In this document: piece after piece, positions 14,973-24,806 of the stretch
Position numbering within the stretch: the first letter of the stretch is position 1
Layout: each line of letters begins with the position of its first letter
DNA from: CAZDXJ01 sp964509475
Lineage (GTDB): Bacteria; Pseudomonadota; Gammaproteobacteria; Methylococcales; Methylomonadaceae
Assembly (NCBI GenBank): GCA_964509475.1
Contig: CAZDXJ010000031.1
Coordinates: 1 to 29,550, forward strand
Length of the DNA stretch: 29,550 bases
Direction: 5' to 3'
Translations under genes and position numbers: made by a program
Notes under the pieces: model-generated
Database searches by the model: none
The model's input: the letters and a program-made list of their open reading frames with translations, nothing else
Told to the model about the DNA's origin: nothing

Positions 14973-15782
14973 CTATACTTCCAGGGAGTGGCGATTCAAA
15001 TGTGCATTGTGTGAGTTCTGATAGCGTAGCAACGGATCCTGGCGGTAATAAAGCCGTAACTGAGCATAAACTTCGGCGAAATGCTGTTGTAATAGATCGG
15101 GAGCCGTGAAAAAATATTCGCTGAGTACAGCGAAAAATTCGGCCGGGCTGGTTGATGCGTAAGGGTTGATCGGAGCCGGCAAATGCTGTTCAAGAACCCG
15201 GTTGAGTTGCCGGTAAGCCATGCTGAATGCTTGTGTCCATTGTTTTATCCGCATCGAGGTATGTAAGGGTGGCATGCCGTTGGCGCGGCCGTTGAGCATA
15301 TCCAGTTTATGGGCTATCTCATGAATGACAACATTATGGCCTCGCCGCTGAGTTTGCAAATCCGTTTCGATGTCTTGCCAGGATAAAATAACAGGGCCTT
15401 TTGACCAGGACTCACCGCTCAATATGCGATTATTCCGGTGGACAATACCATATTCATCCATTTCCTCCCGGCTGACATAAAACGCGTCTGGATAGATGAT
15501 GACATCTTGCCAACCGTCAAGCAATTCCATACCCAGGCTCAGAATTGGAATACAGGCGAGGGTTGCGATCATGATACGCATTTGGGAGTTGATTCGTATA
15601 TTGATGCCGACGATATTTTTGTAGTACAGGAATAAAGTGGCCAGTTCCCGCAAGTGGGTTTTTTCTACCGAACTCATGTCATGCAACAAAGCTGTTTGCC
15701 TGCTTACATTTTTCCAGATGTGATGTTTAATGGCATGGCGGTGCAGAATGTACCGGGTCTGGACACGCCTGAGAATATTCAT
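14973..15782 (-). CDS. mtfA: MtfA-type zinc metallopeptidase
   Basis: E. coli MtfA is a cytosolic zinc peptidase that also binds the Mlc repressor and so influences glucose PTS expression. This 269-residue protein has the zinc motif HEIAHKLDMLNG (His154, Glu155, His158) and the family signature SPAEFFAVLSEYFF (about 212-225), which supplies the further Glu ligand. The length matches E. coli MtfA (265). The ATG at 15782 lacks a strong ribosome-binding site. It lies 33 bp behind the SWIM-protein gene on the same strand, so it may be the last gene of an SNF2-SWIM-mtfA transcript, although that link is not a known functional pairing. Whether Mlc exists in this organism cannot be told. Confidence 0.9.
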   Translation of the reverse strand: MNILRRVQTRYILHRHAIKHHIWKNVSRQTALLHDMSSVEKTHLRELATLFLYYKNIVGINIRINSQMRIMIATLACIPILSLGMELLDGWQDVIIYPDAFYVSREEMDEYGIVHRNNRILSGESWSKGPVILSWQDIETDLQTQRRGHNVVIHEIAHKLDMLNGRANGMPPLHTSMRIKQWTQAFSMAYRQLNRVLEQHLPAPINPYASTSPAEFFAVLSEYFFTAPDLLQQHFAEVYAQLRLYYRQDPLLRYQNSHNAHLNRHSLEV

Positions 15783-15815
15783 GAATTATCGGTTAAATTG
15801 TCGATGTGCATTGGG

Positions 15816-16655
15816 TTACAAATATTTGCGCAAAATTATCTTGCGCATGCGTACATAAAAATCTTCCATTACGGTAATAAATGAATTTTGTTCGCTCCAA
15901 AAGGGCGGATAATCTCCTCCTTTTTTGACAAGGAGTGCGGGTATCATTGTTTCCTGGGTGGGTTCTATTTGTTGGGGTAAAGGGGTTTTGCCATGCCAGA
16001 ATTGTTTCAATGTGATTTTTTCAGGGATTGTGTCGGGTTTGGGGCGGGTAAAATAGTTGGTGCCCGGCGTAATGGACGGAGCCTGTGTTTGTTGAGCATC
16101 AGCCAGTATCTTACCCAACGGAGATTTGAGTAATTCCTTGTGCAATTCTTTTTTTGCCAGGCCGCGCATGGCAAACAATAAAAACGGCTCTTGATCGAAT
16201 TGTTGTGCCAGCCGGTAACAGACCCCGGCAATATGTTTACAAGGGGTGGCGTAGTCCGGGCAATCGCAGCTGACAGTAAAATCATCATAATCTGCTGGCA
16301 AAAGCCGGGTCTTAGCTCCTTGGAACACCGTTTCAATATTTTCAGGAATTTCATTGAGCAACAAGCGGGAGATAAAACCGGCATTTTCGCTTATCTGGGC
16401 GATAATATGTTGCCATTGTTTGTTTGACAAGGCTTTCATTTGCACACGCACGTGATAACGGGGTTCTTTGTAAACGCCAAAATATGGATTGACATTACCG
16501 CGCACTGTGGCCTTTACGAGGCCATTGTTTATACTCCAGGTTTTTATTCGTTCATCACTCGCATAGGAGCGGCCACGTTTCAGCCGTCCGGGGTCAGTAA
16601 AATTTTCCAATGCTTGCAGGAAGCGCTGTCCCCACCAGGTTTTACTAATATTCAT
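15816..16655 (-). CDS. SWIM zinc-finger protein, partner of the SNF2 helicase
   Basis: This is a 279-residue protein with one SWIM zinc finger, CDCPDYATPCKHIAGV: Cys130, Cys132, Cys139 and His141 fit the CxCx(n)CxH pattern. The N-terminus (SKTWWGQRFLQALENF and GRSYASDERI) and the domain around the finger are typical of bacterial SWIM proteins encoded next to SWI2/SNF2 ATPases. SWIM fingers are thought to bind DNA or proteins. The ATG lies 2 bp after the SNF2 stop, so translation is probably coupled and the proteins likely form a complex. Its biological role in bacteria is not established. Confidence 0.9.
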   Translation of the reverse strand: MNISKTWWGQRFLQALENFTDPGRLKRGRSYASDERIKTWSINNGLVKATVRGNVNPYFGVYKEPRYHVRVQMKALSNKQWQHIIAQISENAGFISRLLLNEIPENIETVFQGAKTRLLPADYDDFTVSCDCPDYATPCKHIAGVCYRLAQQFDQEPFLLFAMRGLAKKELHKELLKSPLGKILADAQQTQAPSITPGTNYFTRPKPDTIPEKITLKQFWHGKTPLPQQIEPTQETMIPALLVKKGGDYPPFWSEQNSFITVMEDFYVRMRKIILRKYL

Positions 16656-16657
16656 GA

Positions 16658-19600
16658 TTAATCCGCCAAAACACTGTTTTTGTTAAGCGCAATCAAGGCA
16701 CGAAATGCTTGATTGTCCAGTGATGTCAACCAGCTTTCATCATTGCCGATAATGGCATCGGCCATTTTCTGTTTATCTTCGATCATCTGATCGATGCGTT
16801 CCTCCAATGTGCCCAGAGTAATGAATTTATGGACAAAGACATTTTTTTTCTGGCCGATACGAAAAGCACGATCAGTGGCCTGGTTTTCCACAGCGGGATT
16901 CCACCAGCGATCAAAATGGAATACATGGTTGGCGCGGGTCAGGGTAATGCCGACGCCACCGGCTTTGAGCGACAGGATAAACGCTGCAGGCGGTGTATCC
17001 GGATCCTGGAACTGGTTGATCATGCGTTCGCGTTTATTGCGTGATGTGCCGCCATGTAAATAATAACTTGGGTAGTGTTTGTCGTGTTTCAGATAATTTT
17101 CCAGTTGTTCGCCAATTTCGGTGAACTGGGTAAAGATAAGCACACTGTCACCGTCGGCGAAGGCTTCTGCCAGCATTTCTGTCAGGCGCTCCAGTTTATG
17201 TGATCGTTCCGGCGTGAAAGGGCTGTCATCATGTAAAAACTGCATCGGGTGATTGCAGATTTGTTTTAACTTGAGCAATGTGGATAACATCAATCCCTGG
17301 CGGGCGATACCTTCGGCGTTTTCAATATCCCGATTGACCTCCTGTACAACGGCTTCATATAACGAAGCTTGTTCCTTGCTTAAATTGCAATATTGTTTGT
17401 TCTCGATTTTATCGGGTAGATCCTTGATAATGCTTTTGTCGGTTTTAACCCGGCGCAGGACAAGGGGCTGGATCAGTTTTTTCAATATCGCCGATTGTTT
17501 CGCATCGTTATTGCGTTGGATGGGAATTTCGTATTGTTTCCGAAACCGGGTTTGTTTGCCGAGGTATCCCGGGTTGAGAAAGTTGAACACCGACCATAGA
17601 TCCATCAGCCGGTTTTCCACGGGCGTTCCGGTCAGGGCCAGGCGGTGTGTCGTTTGTAATGTCAGAATCGCTTTGGTTTGTGCAGTTTTTGGGTTTTTGA
17701 TGTTTTGTGCTTCATCCAGAACGATACGGTGCCAGATTTGCTTTTTAAACAAGATGGCATCTTTGCGTATCAAGGTATAGGATGTGATCAATAAATCGTA
17801 TTGTCGGCACATTACGGCGAATTTGTCCGCTTTCTTTTCCCGGTTAGCACCGTGATGGATCAATGTCGTTAAATGGGGAGCGAATTTTTCTACTTCTTTT
17901 TGCCAGTTGCCCAATACTGATGTGGGCGCGATCAGCAGAGTGGCGCCGCTGGATTCATTCGCTTCTTTTTCCAGCACCAGGTTAGCGATGACCTGCATGG
18001 TTTTACCCAGCCCCATATCATCGGCCAGACAGCCGTTCAGCCCCAACTTTTCGAGATAGCGTATCCAGGCCACGCCGCGTTTTTGATAATCGCGTAATTG
18101 GGCTTTGAGTCCTGCCGGGTTGTCTATGGGCTGTAGTTTCTGGTTGTCGTTTAACCGGGATAAAACCACAGCCAACCAATCATTGTCTGCCAGTTCCAGG
18201 TCTTCTTCGGCTTCGGCCAGTTTTTTCAGAAGTTCCTGTATTGACCATTGCTTTTCGACATCTTGCTGTTGTTTCCACAAATTCAGCAGTTCCTGCATTT
18301 TGGCTTGATCGAGTTGTACCCATTGTCCTCTAAACTGGACTAATGACGATTTCGCGGCGATCAGTTGTTGCCATTCCTCCTCCGAAACGGGTTGTCCGTT
18401 TATGGCAAGTTCATAGTGATAATCCACCAACTTATCCAAAGACAGGTAGGTTTTACCGGAAGTTTGCCCGGAACTTGTATTCCGGCTTTGCAATCGCAAT
18501 TTGGCACGTTGCCGGCCTTTGGGAGTCAGATGAGCTGGAATATTGATTTGGAAACCTGAATCCTGCAAAATCCAGGCTTGCTCCTGGAGAAAATCCGCCG
18601 CCTCAACCCGGTTCAGATGTATTGATGAAGGCGTTCGGGTGGTCATGCTTTGCCATAATTTGGGATAAATTTTGGCGGCGTGCGCAAGTTGCAGCAACAC
18701 CCGTCGCTCGATATCGGTGCCGAATTGTTTATTGAGAAAATTTTGTTCCTTTTTGTCATGCCGCCAAAAATCGGCAAGTGGCCATTTCAGGGAAGGGTCT
18801 TGCAGGGAGCTTAAAAAAAATGTCAATTGCCATGAGTCGGCTTGATCGGCAGGCGCTTCGTGCAGCTGTAATCCCAGTTGAAGGTTCTGGAATTGTTCGT
18901 TCTCGAACAGTTTTTGTTGCCATTGAAAATACTTGGCAAACATCATGGGCAGGCTTCGTTTTGCAGTTTTATATATGGGTTTCAATCGGTTATGAGGGAT
19001 GAGTATATCCGCTAGAATGTCTTCCTGGATTCTTTTATGGAAAAGCTTGGGCAAATCATCCAGGGCGGAATCCAGGATTTTGTCGATACACACTTCCGCA
19101 AAATGGCGTAACAGGGTTTCCGGATCATATCCCAGATGGCAAGTCAGAGGGATTTGGCTTACCGCTTGCCGGATCAGGCTCTCGTATTGACTGGAAAGAA
19201 TTTTCCAGTTTCGGTAAAGTTCGGTTGTACGGCCTTTTTTGTGCGTGATTAACGCGACAACATAACGATCCTTGTACAGGATTTCCTTAAGTGACTGCGA
19301 AAAATAATACCAAAATAAAAAATCAGGGCCAATGCGGGTATTGGTTGCAGCCTGATAACAACTCAGAAAATGGATATTGTTGATCTCTTTTAAAGGGTAT
19401 TGTATCGGGTAACAATGAACCTGCCAGCCAGTCAGGCGGACTTCATCATCGGTGTTATCCATGCCGGGTTCCGGACAAGGCAAGGGACGGTTTTGATCGC
19501 CGGGAAGGGTAATGGTTTGTAACGAGAGATCGTCTTTTTGCGCCGTGGTGATGGCCAAGTCCTGTTTTAGAAAATTTGCCAGGGTTTCATTTTGCAAATG

Positions 19601-19726
19601 TTGCGGGTGTATCCCGGGTTGCTTTTTTTTCGGGTTTTCATTGTGTTCAACCCAGATGAAAAAGGTTCCGGATTGAATAAAACCGGTATTGTCCTCAGGC
19701 CGCCAGAAACCATGTATCGTATTCAT
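16658..19726 (-). CDS. SWI2/SNF2-family DNA translocase (helicase-like ATPase)
   Basis: This 1022-residue ATPase has a bacterial SNF2-associated N-terminal region (about 1-535), including a stretch around YLSLDKLVDYHYELAINGQ near 427-445 that resembles the helicase-associated domain (DUF3670/SNF2_assoc). The two-lobed motor begins at about 540. Motifs visible are I DDMGLGKT (about 569-576), II DEAQ (671-674), III LTGTPVENRL (about 698-707), ICNHP, IFTQFTEIGEQLE and VI QATDRAFRIGQ (949-959). All key residues are present, so it should be active. Such enzymes move on duplex DNA to remodel protein-DNA complexes and do not unwind strands. It is first in a minus-strand group with the SWIM protein and mtfA, divergent from accA. 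No good ribosome-binding site is seen at the ATG at 19726. Confidence 0.93.
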   Translation of the reverse strand: MNTIHGFWRPEDNTGFIQSGTFFIWVEHNENPKKKQPGIHPQHLQNETLANFLKQDLAITTAQKDDLSLQTITLPGDQNRPLPCPEPGMDNTDDEVRLTGWQVHCYPIQYPLKEINNIHFLSCYQAATNTRIGPDFLFWYYFSQSLKEILYKDRYVVALITHKKGRTTELYRNWKILSSQYESLIRQAVSQIPLTCHLGYDPETLLRHFAEVCIDKILDSALDDLPKLFHKRIQEDILADILIPHNRLKPIYKTAKRSLPMMFAKYFQWQQKLFENEQFQNLQLGLQLHEAPADQADSWQLTFFLSSLQDPSLKWPLADFWRHDKKEQNFLNKQFGTDIERRVLLQLAHAAKIYPKLWQSMTTRTPSSIHLNRVEAADFLQEQAWILQDSGFQINIPAHLTPKGRQRAKLRLQSRNTSSGQTSGKTYLSLDKLVDYHYELAINGQPVSEEEWQQLIAAKSSLVQFRGQWVQLDQAKMQELLNLWKQQQDVEKQWSIQELLKKLAEAEEDLELADNDWLAVVLSRLNDNQKLQPIDNPAGLKAQLRDYQKRGVAWIRYLEKLGLNGCLADDMGLGKTMQVIANLVLEKEANESSGATLLIAPTSVLGNWQKEVEKFAPHLTTLIHHGANREKKADKFAVMCRQYDLLITSYTLIRKDAILFKKQIWHRIVLDEAQNIKNPKTAQTKAILTLQTTHRLALTGTPVENRLMDLWSVFNFLNPGYLGKQTRFRKQYEIPIQRNNDAKQSAILKKLIQPLVLRRVKTDKSIIKDLPDKIENKQYCNLSKEQASLYEAVVQEVNRDIENAEGIARQGLMLSTLLKLKQICNHPMQFLHDDSPFTPERSHKLERLTEMLAEAFADGDSVLIFTQFTEIGEQLENYLKHDKHYPSYYLHGGTSRNKRERMINQFQDPDTPPAAFILSLKAGGVGITLTRANHVFHFDRWWNPAVENQATDRAFRIGQKKNVFVHKFITLGTLEERIDQMIEDKQKMADAIIGNDESWLTSLDNQAFRALIALNKNSVLAD

Positions 19727-19832
19727 ATTTAATCAATTGTCGTGAGTCGGTTTTATTTACGGGATTTATTGAAAGGGGCATTCGTCAGTGTCTGCAATTT
19801 GCTACTGGCTATCATAAACGATCAAAGTTCCA

Positions 19833-19838
19833 TATAAT
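19833..19838 (+). promoter_or_regulatory. Candidate -10 element for accA
   Basis: A TATAAT at 19833-19838 lies 42 bp upstream of the accA start in the divergent gap with the SNF2 gene. There is no recognisable -35 at the right distance, so this is a weak call. Confidence 0.3.
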
Positions 19839-19880
19839 AACCGATTAAATTCATATTTTTCACCCGTTCAGTAGAGATTC

Positions 19881-20870
19881 ATGGATTTTAAATTTTTAGA
19901 CTTTGAACAGCCCATCGCCGAGCTTGAAGCAAAGATTGAAGAGCTTCGTAATGTAGAGTTTGACAATGATATTAATATCTCCGACGCGCTTAAGCAACTG
20001 GAAGAAAAGAGCCAGGCATTGACCGAAGCGATTTTCTCGGATTTGTCCGACTGGCAGATTTCGCAATTGTCTAGACATCCCGGGCGGCCTTATACGCTGG
20101 ATTATGTTAAACATATGTTCAGTGATTTTCATGAATTGCATGGTGACCGGAGTTTTGCCGACGATCCGGCTATCGTTTGCGGCTTGGCGCGGCTGGGTGG
20201 CCGGGCGGTCATGCTGATTGGCCATCAAAAAGGTCGTGATACCAAAGAGAAGATTTATCGTAATTTTGGTATGCCAAGACCGGAAGGTTACCGTAAGGCC
20301 TTGCGGGTGATGAAACTGGCTGAACGTTTTAAATTGCCGATTATTTGTTTGATCGATACCCCGGGCGCTTATCCTGGCATTGGCGCCGAGGAGCGGAGCC
20401 AAAGCGAGGCGATTGCACGTAATTTGTTTGAAATGTCCAAATTGCGTACACCGATCATTTGCACGATCATTGGCGAAGGCGGTTCCGGTGGTGCGTTGGC
20501 GATTGGGGTGGGCGATCGGCTGGTTATGCTGGAATACAGCACCTATTCGGTGATTTCGCCGGAAGGGTGTGCGTCGATTTTGTGGAAAAGTGCCGACAAA
20601 GCCGAATTAGCGGCGGAAGCGATGGGTATCACCTCGGATCGGGTGCGCGAAGCGGGTTTGCTGGATGAGGTGGTGCGCGAGCCACGGGGTGGTGGTCATC
20701 GCGATTTTAAAGCGGTCGCGCGTAACTTAAAGGAAGCCCTGTTACGGCATCTGAAACAGCTGGATGAGGAATCCACCGATTTTCTGCTGGAAAAACGTTA
20801 TCAACGGCTTATGTCGTTTGGTGCTTTTATTGAAGAAATACCGCCGAAACCGAAAAAAAACACGAAATGA
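19881..20870 (+). CDS. accA: Acetyl-CoA carboxylase carboxyltransferase subunit alpha
   Basis: AccA, paired with AccD, transfers the carboxyl group from biotin to acetyl-CoA, making malonyl-CoA for fatty-acid synthesis. The 329-residue protein begins FKFLDFEQPIAELEAKIEEL, as the family does. It contains the crotonase-fold core with GRDTKEKIYRNFGM (about 119-131), TPGAYPGIGAEERSQSEAIA (about 160-179) and the oxyanion-type glycine segment GEGGSGGALAIG (198-209). Its length is close to E. coli AccA (319). It heads the long plus-strand run of essential genes; tilS follows after 27 bp. In E. coli the same accA-tilS proximity is known. Confidence 0.97.
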   Translation: MDFKFLDFEQPIAELEAKIEELRNVEFDNDINISDALKQLEEKSQALTEAIFSDLSDWQISQLSRHPGRPYTLDYVKHMFSDFHELHGDRSFADDPAIVCGLARLGGRAVMLIGHQKGRDTKEKIYRNFGMPRPEGYRKALRVMKLAERFKLPIICLIDTPGAYPGIGAEERSQSEAIARNLFEMSKLRTPIICTIIGEGGSGGALAIGVGDRLVMLEYSTYSVISPEGCASILWKSADKAELAAEAMGITSDRVREAGLLDEVVREPRGGGHRDFKAVARNLKEALLRHLKQLDEESTDFLLEKRYQRLMSFGAFIEEIPPKPKKNTK

Positions 20871-20897
20871 TATTTGCCGGGTTTTGCATTTTAAATT

Positions 20898-22244
20898 GTG
20901 GTGGATATTGTTGAAGCCGTTAAACGGTTGTTGTCGGCTTATCCAGATAGCGAACGGATTTATATTGCCTACAGTGGCGGTCTCGATTCGCAGGTGTTAT
21001 TGCATTGTTGTGCGTCACAGGTAGCGTTCCGAAACAAAATCACTGCGATTCATGTTCATCACGGTTTGCAGCCGGAAGCCGAACGTTGGGTAAAACATTG
21101 CGCCGGGCAAAGCCGGCAACTGGACATCGCATTCCAATGTTTGCGGGTTGATGCCAAAGCCGTAAACGGTCAAAGTCCGGAAGAAGCGGCGCGTGATGCA
21201 CGCTATCGGGCTTTGCGTTCGTTAATCCGGGCCGGAGATGTTTTGTTGACTGCGCAACACCGCGAGGATCAACTCGAAACCGTGTTGTTGCAGTTGTTTC
21301 GGGGTGCTGGTCTGGCTGGTCTGGCCGGTATTCCCAAGCAAATGCGGTTTGGAAAAGGTTATTTGCTCAGACCGCTGTTGCCGGTTGCAAAATGGCAAAT
21401 TCAGGAATATGCGCGGCAGCACCGTTTGCAATGGATTGAAGACCCCAGCAATCAAGAAGATGATTTTGATCGCAATTATCTGCGCAACAGGGTTATTCCG
21501 TTATTGAAACAGCGTTGGCCGGCTCTGGACAAAACCGTGACACGCAGCGGCAAACATTGCGCCGAGGCGCATCACTACCTGGCGCAAGTTGGTGACAACT
21601 TGTTGCGATCGGTATACGACCCTGAACAAGGCACTCTCTATATAAAACGCTTGCAGGAAAAAAGCCGTTTTGAGCAGAGGCAGATTATCCGGGCCTGGTT
21701 TCTGGAGCTGGGCTTGCGCATGCCGTCCAGCCAGAAAGTTGAGCAAATTCGGATCGGGGTTGTTCTCGCCCGGCAAGATAGCTGCCCGCAGCTACAAGGC
21801 AAAGGTTTTATCATTCGGCGCTATCGGGATCGTTTGTATTGTTTGCTGAACGAAATGGCAATCGACAGAGATTACCGTATGAACTGGACGAGATGGCAGC
21901 ATGAGCTGGCTTTGCCCGGAAACGGGTGCTTGTTGGCGCTTCCAACCCGTCAGGCAGGGTTGTCCAAAGCGTGTTGGGAGTCTTCCCGGGCCAGTGTGGG
22001 TTATCGTCAAGGCGGCGAGTCGATACGTCTGCCGGGGCGTTCAGGACGGCATGGCTTGAAAAAACTGTTTCAGGAAAAAGCCATACCGCCCTGGATCAGA
22101 AACAGAATACCTTTGCTTTATTTTGATGAGCAATTGGTCGCCGTCGGTGATTTATGGATTAGCGCCGAGTTTTTCAGGCCGGAAGGTTCGGATAATTTGC
22201 GTTTACAATGGCTGCAAAATGATTTTTCTTTCGAAAAATCATGA
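20898..22244 (+). CDS. tilS: tRNA(Ile)-lysidine synthetase
   Basis: TilS modifies the wobble cytidine of the tRNA(Ile) CAU anticodon to lysidine, so that it reads AUA and not AUG. The 448-residue protein carries the PP-loop ATP-binding motif SGGLDS (about 26-31), the segments AARDARYRAL and AQHREDQLETVLLQLFRGAG, and the C-terminal TilS domain with GRHGLKKLFQEKAIPPWIR. An in-frame stop at 20892 limits the start to GTG at 20898 or the adjacent GTG at 20901. No clear ribosome-binding site is visible, so the rate of initiation may be low. Length fits the E. coli enzyme (432). Confidence 0.95.
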   Translation: MVDIVEAVKRLLSAYPDSERIYIAYSGGLDSQVLLHCCASQVAFRNKITAIHVHHGLQPEAERWVKHCAGQSRQLDIAFQCLRVDAKAVNGQSPEEAARDARYRALRSLIRAGDVLLTAQHREDQLETVLLQLFRGAGLAGLAGIPKQMRFGKGYLLRPLLPVAKWQIQEYARQHRLQWIEDPSNQEDDFDRNYLRNRVIPLLKQRWPALDKTVTRSGKHCAEAHHYLAQVGDNLLRSVYDPEQGTLYIKRLQEKSRFEQRQIIRAWFLELGLRMPSSQKVEQIRIGVVLARQDSCPQLQGKGFIIRRYRDRLYCLLNEMAIDRDYRMNWTRWQHELALPGNGCLLALPTRQAGLSKACWESSRASVGYRQGGESIRLPGRSGRHGLKKLFQEKAIPPWIRNRIPLLYFDEQLVAVGDLWISAEFFRPEGSDNLRLQWLQNDFSFEKS

Positions 22245-22327
22245 CGAATTTTCTGAAATCGGTTAAAATGAAAAGTTTTTTATATTGATTTGGCTTAGGG
22301 TTAAAAGCCAGTGATCGGCATTATTAC

Positions 22328-23968
22328 ATGACAAAATTCATTTTTATTACCGGGGGCGTTGTTTCATCGCTTGGCAAAGGCATTGCGGCCTCTTCACTGG
22401 CGGCGTTGCTTGAGGCACGTGGCCTGAATGTGACCATGACCAAGCTGGATCCGTATATCAACGTTGATCCGGGCACAATGAGTCCTTTTCAGCATGGTGA
22501 GGTTTTTGTGACCAAGGATGGCGCCGAAACGGATTTGGACTTGGGTCATTACGAGCGCTTTTTAAATGCGACCATGAGCCGCAAGAATAATTTTACTACC
22601 GGCCAGGTCTATGAAAGTGTTTTACGCAAGGAACGCAAAGGGGACTACCTTGGCGCAACCGTACAGGTCATTCCCCATATTACCGATGAAATCAAGCGGC
22701 GTATCAAGGAAAGCGCCGAAGGTCTCGATGTCGCGTTAATTGAGGTTGGCGGCACCGTGGGTGATATCGAATCTTTGCCTTTTCTGGAAGCGATCCGGCA
22801 AATGGGAGTTGAACTGGGGCGCGATCGCGCCTTGTTCATTCATTTAACCCTGGTGCCGTTTATCCGTTCGGCGGGTGAGTTGAAAACCAAACCCACGCAA
22901 CACTCGGTCAAGGAACTGCGCACAATCGGGATTCAGCCGGATATTTTGATTTGCCGCTCCGAACAGGCGCTTCCGGCTTCGGAACGGCGTAAAATCGCTT
23001 TGTTTACCAATGTTCATGAGCAAGCGGTTATTTCCGCTGTCGATGCCGATACGATTTATCGTATTCCGATTTTGTTACATGGGCAGGGTCTGGATGATAT
23101 CGTTGTGCGGCAACTGCGCCTGGATGTGCCGGCGGCGGATTTGTCAGCCTGGGAAAAAGTTGTTGATGCCTTGACCCATCCGCATAGTGAGGTGCGGATT
23201 GCCATTGTCGGTAAATATGTTGATCATGTCGATGCCTATAAATCCTTGCATGAAGCGTTGATGCATGCCGGCATTCAGACACGCAATACCGTCAAAATTG
23301 AATACATCGATTCGGAAACCATCGAGGAACAAGGCACAAACTGCTTGCAGAGCATTGATGCGATTTTGGTTCCCGGAGGGTTCGGGGAACGGGGTATCGA
23401 AGGCAAAATCGCTGCCGTGAATTTTGCCCGGGAAAATAATATCCCTTATCTGGGTATCTGTTTGGGCATGCAGGTTGCCGTGATCGAGTTTGCACGTAAT
23501 GTTGCCGGTTTGGAAGGTGCGCATAGTACCGAGTTCCTACCGCAAACACCGTATCCGGTTTTGGGTCTGATCACCGAATGGATGGACGCAGCCGGGCAAG
23601 TGGAAACCCGCAGCGAAAATTCGGATATGGGGGGCACGATGCGGCTGGGTGAGCAAAAATGCCGTCTGCAACGCGATTCACTGGCGTTTGCCTTGTATCA
23701 AAAAGATGTGATCAGCGAACGCCACCGTCACCGTTATGAATTTAACAATCAATATTTGCCACAACTGGAACACAGTGGCATGCGTTTTTCCGGCAAGTCA
23801 ATTGACGGGCGCCTGGTTGAAGTTGTGGAATTGCCGGATCACTCGTGGTTTCTGGCTTGCCAGTTTCACCCGGAATTCAAATCAACGCCGCGTCATGGAC
23901 ATCCAATATTTTGTGGATTTGTCAAAGCCGCATGTAAACATCATCAACAATTGGGAGATTTATCTTGA
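22328..23968 (+). CDS. pyrG: CTP synthase
   Basis: CTP synthase makes CTP from UTP, ATP and glutamine. The 546-residue protein has the amidoligase domain (about 1-266), with FITGGVVSSLGKGIAASSLA at the N-terminus and the DPYINVDPGTMSPFQHGEVF region. A class I glutamine amidotransferase domain follows, with nucleophile Cys378 in LGICLGMQ and the His514/Glu516 pair in QFHPEF. All catalytic residues are intact. The preceding 83 bp contain AT-rich sequence but no promoter I can call with confidence. The stop overlaps the kdsA start by 4 bp. Confidence 0.98.
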   Translation: MTKFIFITGGVVSSLGKGIAASSLAALLEARGLNVTMTKLDPYINVDPGTMSPFQHGEVFVTKDGAETDLDLGHYERFLNATMSRKNNFTTGQVYESVLRKERKGDYLGATVQVIPHITDEIKRRIKESAEGLDVALIEVGGTVGDIESLPFLEAIRQMGVELGRDRALFIHLTLVPFIRSAGELKTKPTQHSVKELRTIGIQPDILICRSEQALPASERRKIALFTNVHEQAVISAVDADTIYRIPILLHGQGLDDIVVRQLRLDVPAADLSAWEKVVDALTHPHSEVRIAIVGKYVDHVDAYKSLHEALMHAGIQTRNTVKIEYIDSETIEEQGTNCLQSIDAILVPGGFGERGIEGKIAAVNFARENNIPYLGICLGMQVAVIEFARNVAGLEGAHSTEFLPQTPYPVLGLITEWMDAAGQVETRSENSDMGGTMRLGEQKCRLQRDSLAFALYQKDVISERHRHRYEFNNQYLPQLEHSGMRFSGKSIDGRLVEVVELPDHSWFLACQFHPEFKSTPRHGHPIFCGFVKAACKHHQQLGDLS

Positions 23969-24798
23969 AACTTTGTGGTTTTGAAGTCGGACTGGAGCGG
24001 CCATTTTTTTTAATTGCAGGCCCCTGTGTGATAGAAAGTGAGTCGTTGGCTTTGGATACGGCCGGTTTTTTACAGGAGCTGACTTCCCAATTAGGTATTC
24101 ACTTTATTTACAAATCCTCCTTTGACAAGGCGAATCGATCCTCACACCGGAGTTATCGCGGTCCGGGCGTCGAACAAGGTTTGCAAATCCTGCAAAAAGT
24201 CAAACAACAGATCAAGGTTCCCGTGCTGACCGATGTCCACGAAGATACACCTTTGGAGGAAGTTGCGGAAGTTGTGGATGTATTACAGACGCCGGCGTTT
24301 TTGTGCCGGCAAACCAATTTTATCCAGAAGGTTGCCGCATTGGGCAAGCCGGTCAATATCAAAAAGGGTCAGTTTCTGGCGCCCTGGGATATGCAGAGAG
24401 TGACCGACAAAGCCAAAGCGACGGGGAATAAGCAGATTTTGGCCTGTGAACGCGGGGTTTCATTTGGTTATAACAACCTGGTTTCCGATATGCGTTCGCT
24501 GGCGGTCATGCGCGATACCGGTTGTCCGGTAGTGTTTGATGCCACCCATTCGGTGCAATTGCCCGGTGGACAAGGCACACATTCCGGTGGCCAGCGTGAA
24601 TTTGTGCCGGTTCTGGCGCGGGCCGCAATGGCAGTGGGTATTTCCGGTTTGTTTATGGAAACCCACCCCAGTCCAGAGCAGGCCTTGAGTGATGGGCCAA
24701 ATTCCTGGCCCTTACATCGGATGCAGGAACTCTTACAGATTTTAATCACGATCGATCAGGTTGTGAAAGCCAATGACCTGATTGAAACAACTTTATAG
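23965..24798 (+). CDS. kdsA: 3-deoxy-D-manno-octulosonate 8-phosphate (KDO-8-P) synthase
   Basis: KdsA condenses phosphoenolpyruvate with arabinose 5-phosphate to make KDO 8-phosphate for the lipopolysaccharide inner core. The 277-residue TIM-barrel protein has FFLIAGPCVIES, YKSSFDKANRSS, SYRGPGVEQGL, VLTDVHE and the typical AACERG-like segment LACERGVSFGYNNLVSDMR. The start is TTG at 23965, overlapping the pyrG stop as TTGA, with GGGAG about 8 nt upstream, so it is probably translationally coupled to pyrG. The pyrG-kdsA-eno order occurs in other gammaproteobacteria. Confidence 0.97.
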   Translation: MKLCGFEVGLERPFFLIAGPCVIESESLALDTAGFLQELTSQLGIHFIYKSSFDKANRSSHRSYRGPGVEQGLQILQKVKQQIKVPVLTDVHEDTPLEEVAEVVDVLQTPAFLCRQTNFIQKVAALGKPVNIKKGQFLAPWDMQRVTDKAKATGNKQILACERGVSFGYNNLVSDMRSLAVMRDTGCPVVFDATHSVQLPGGQGTHSGGQREFVPVLARAAMAVGISGLFMETHPSPEQALSDGPNSWPLHRMQELLQILITIDQVVKANDLIETTL

Positions 24799-24806
24799 GA
24801 AAACAA

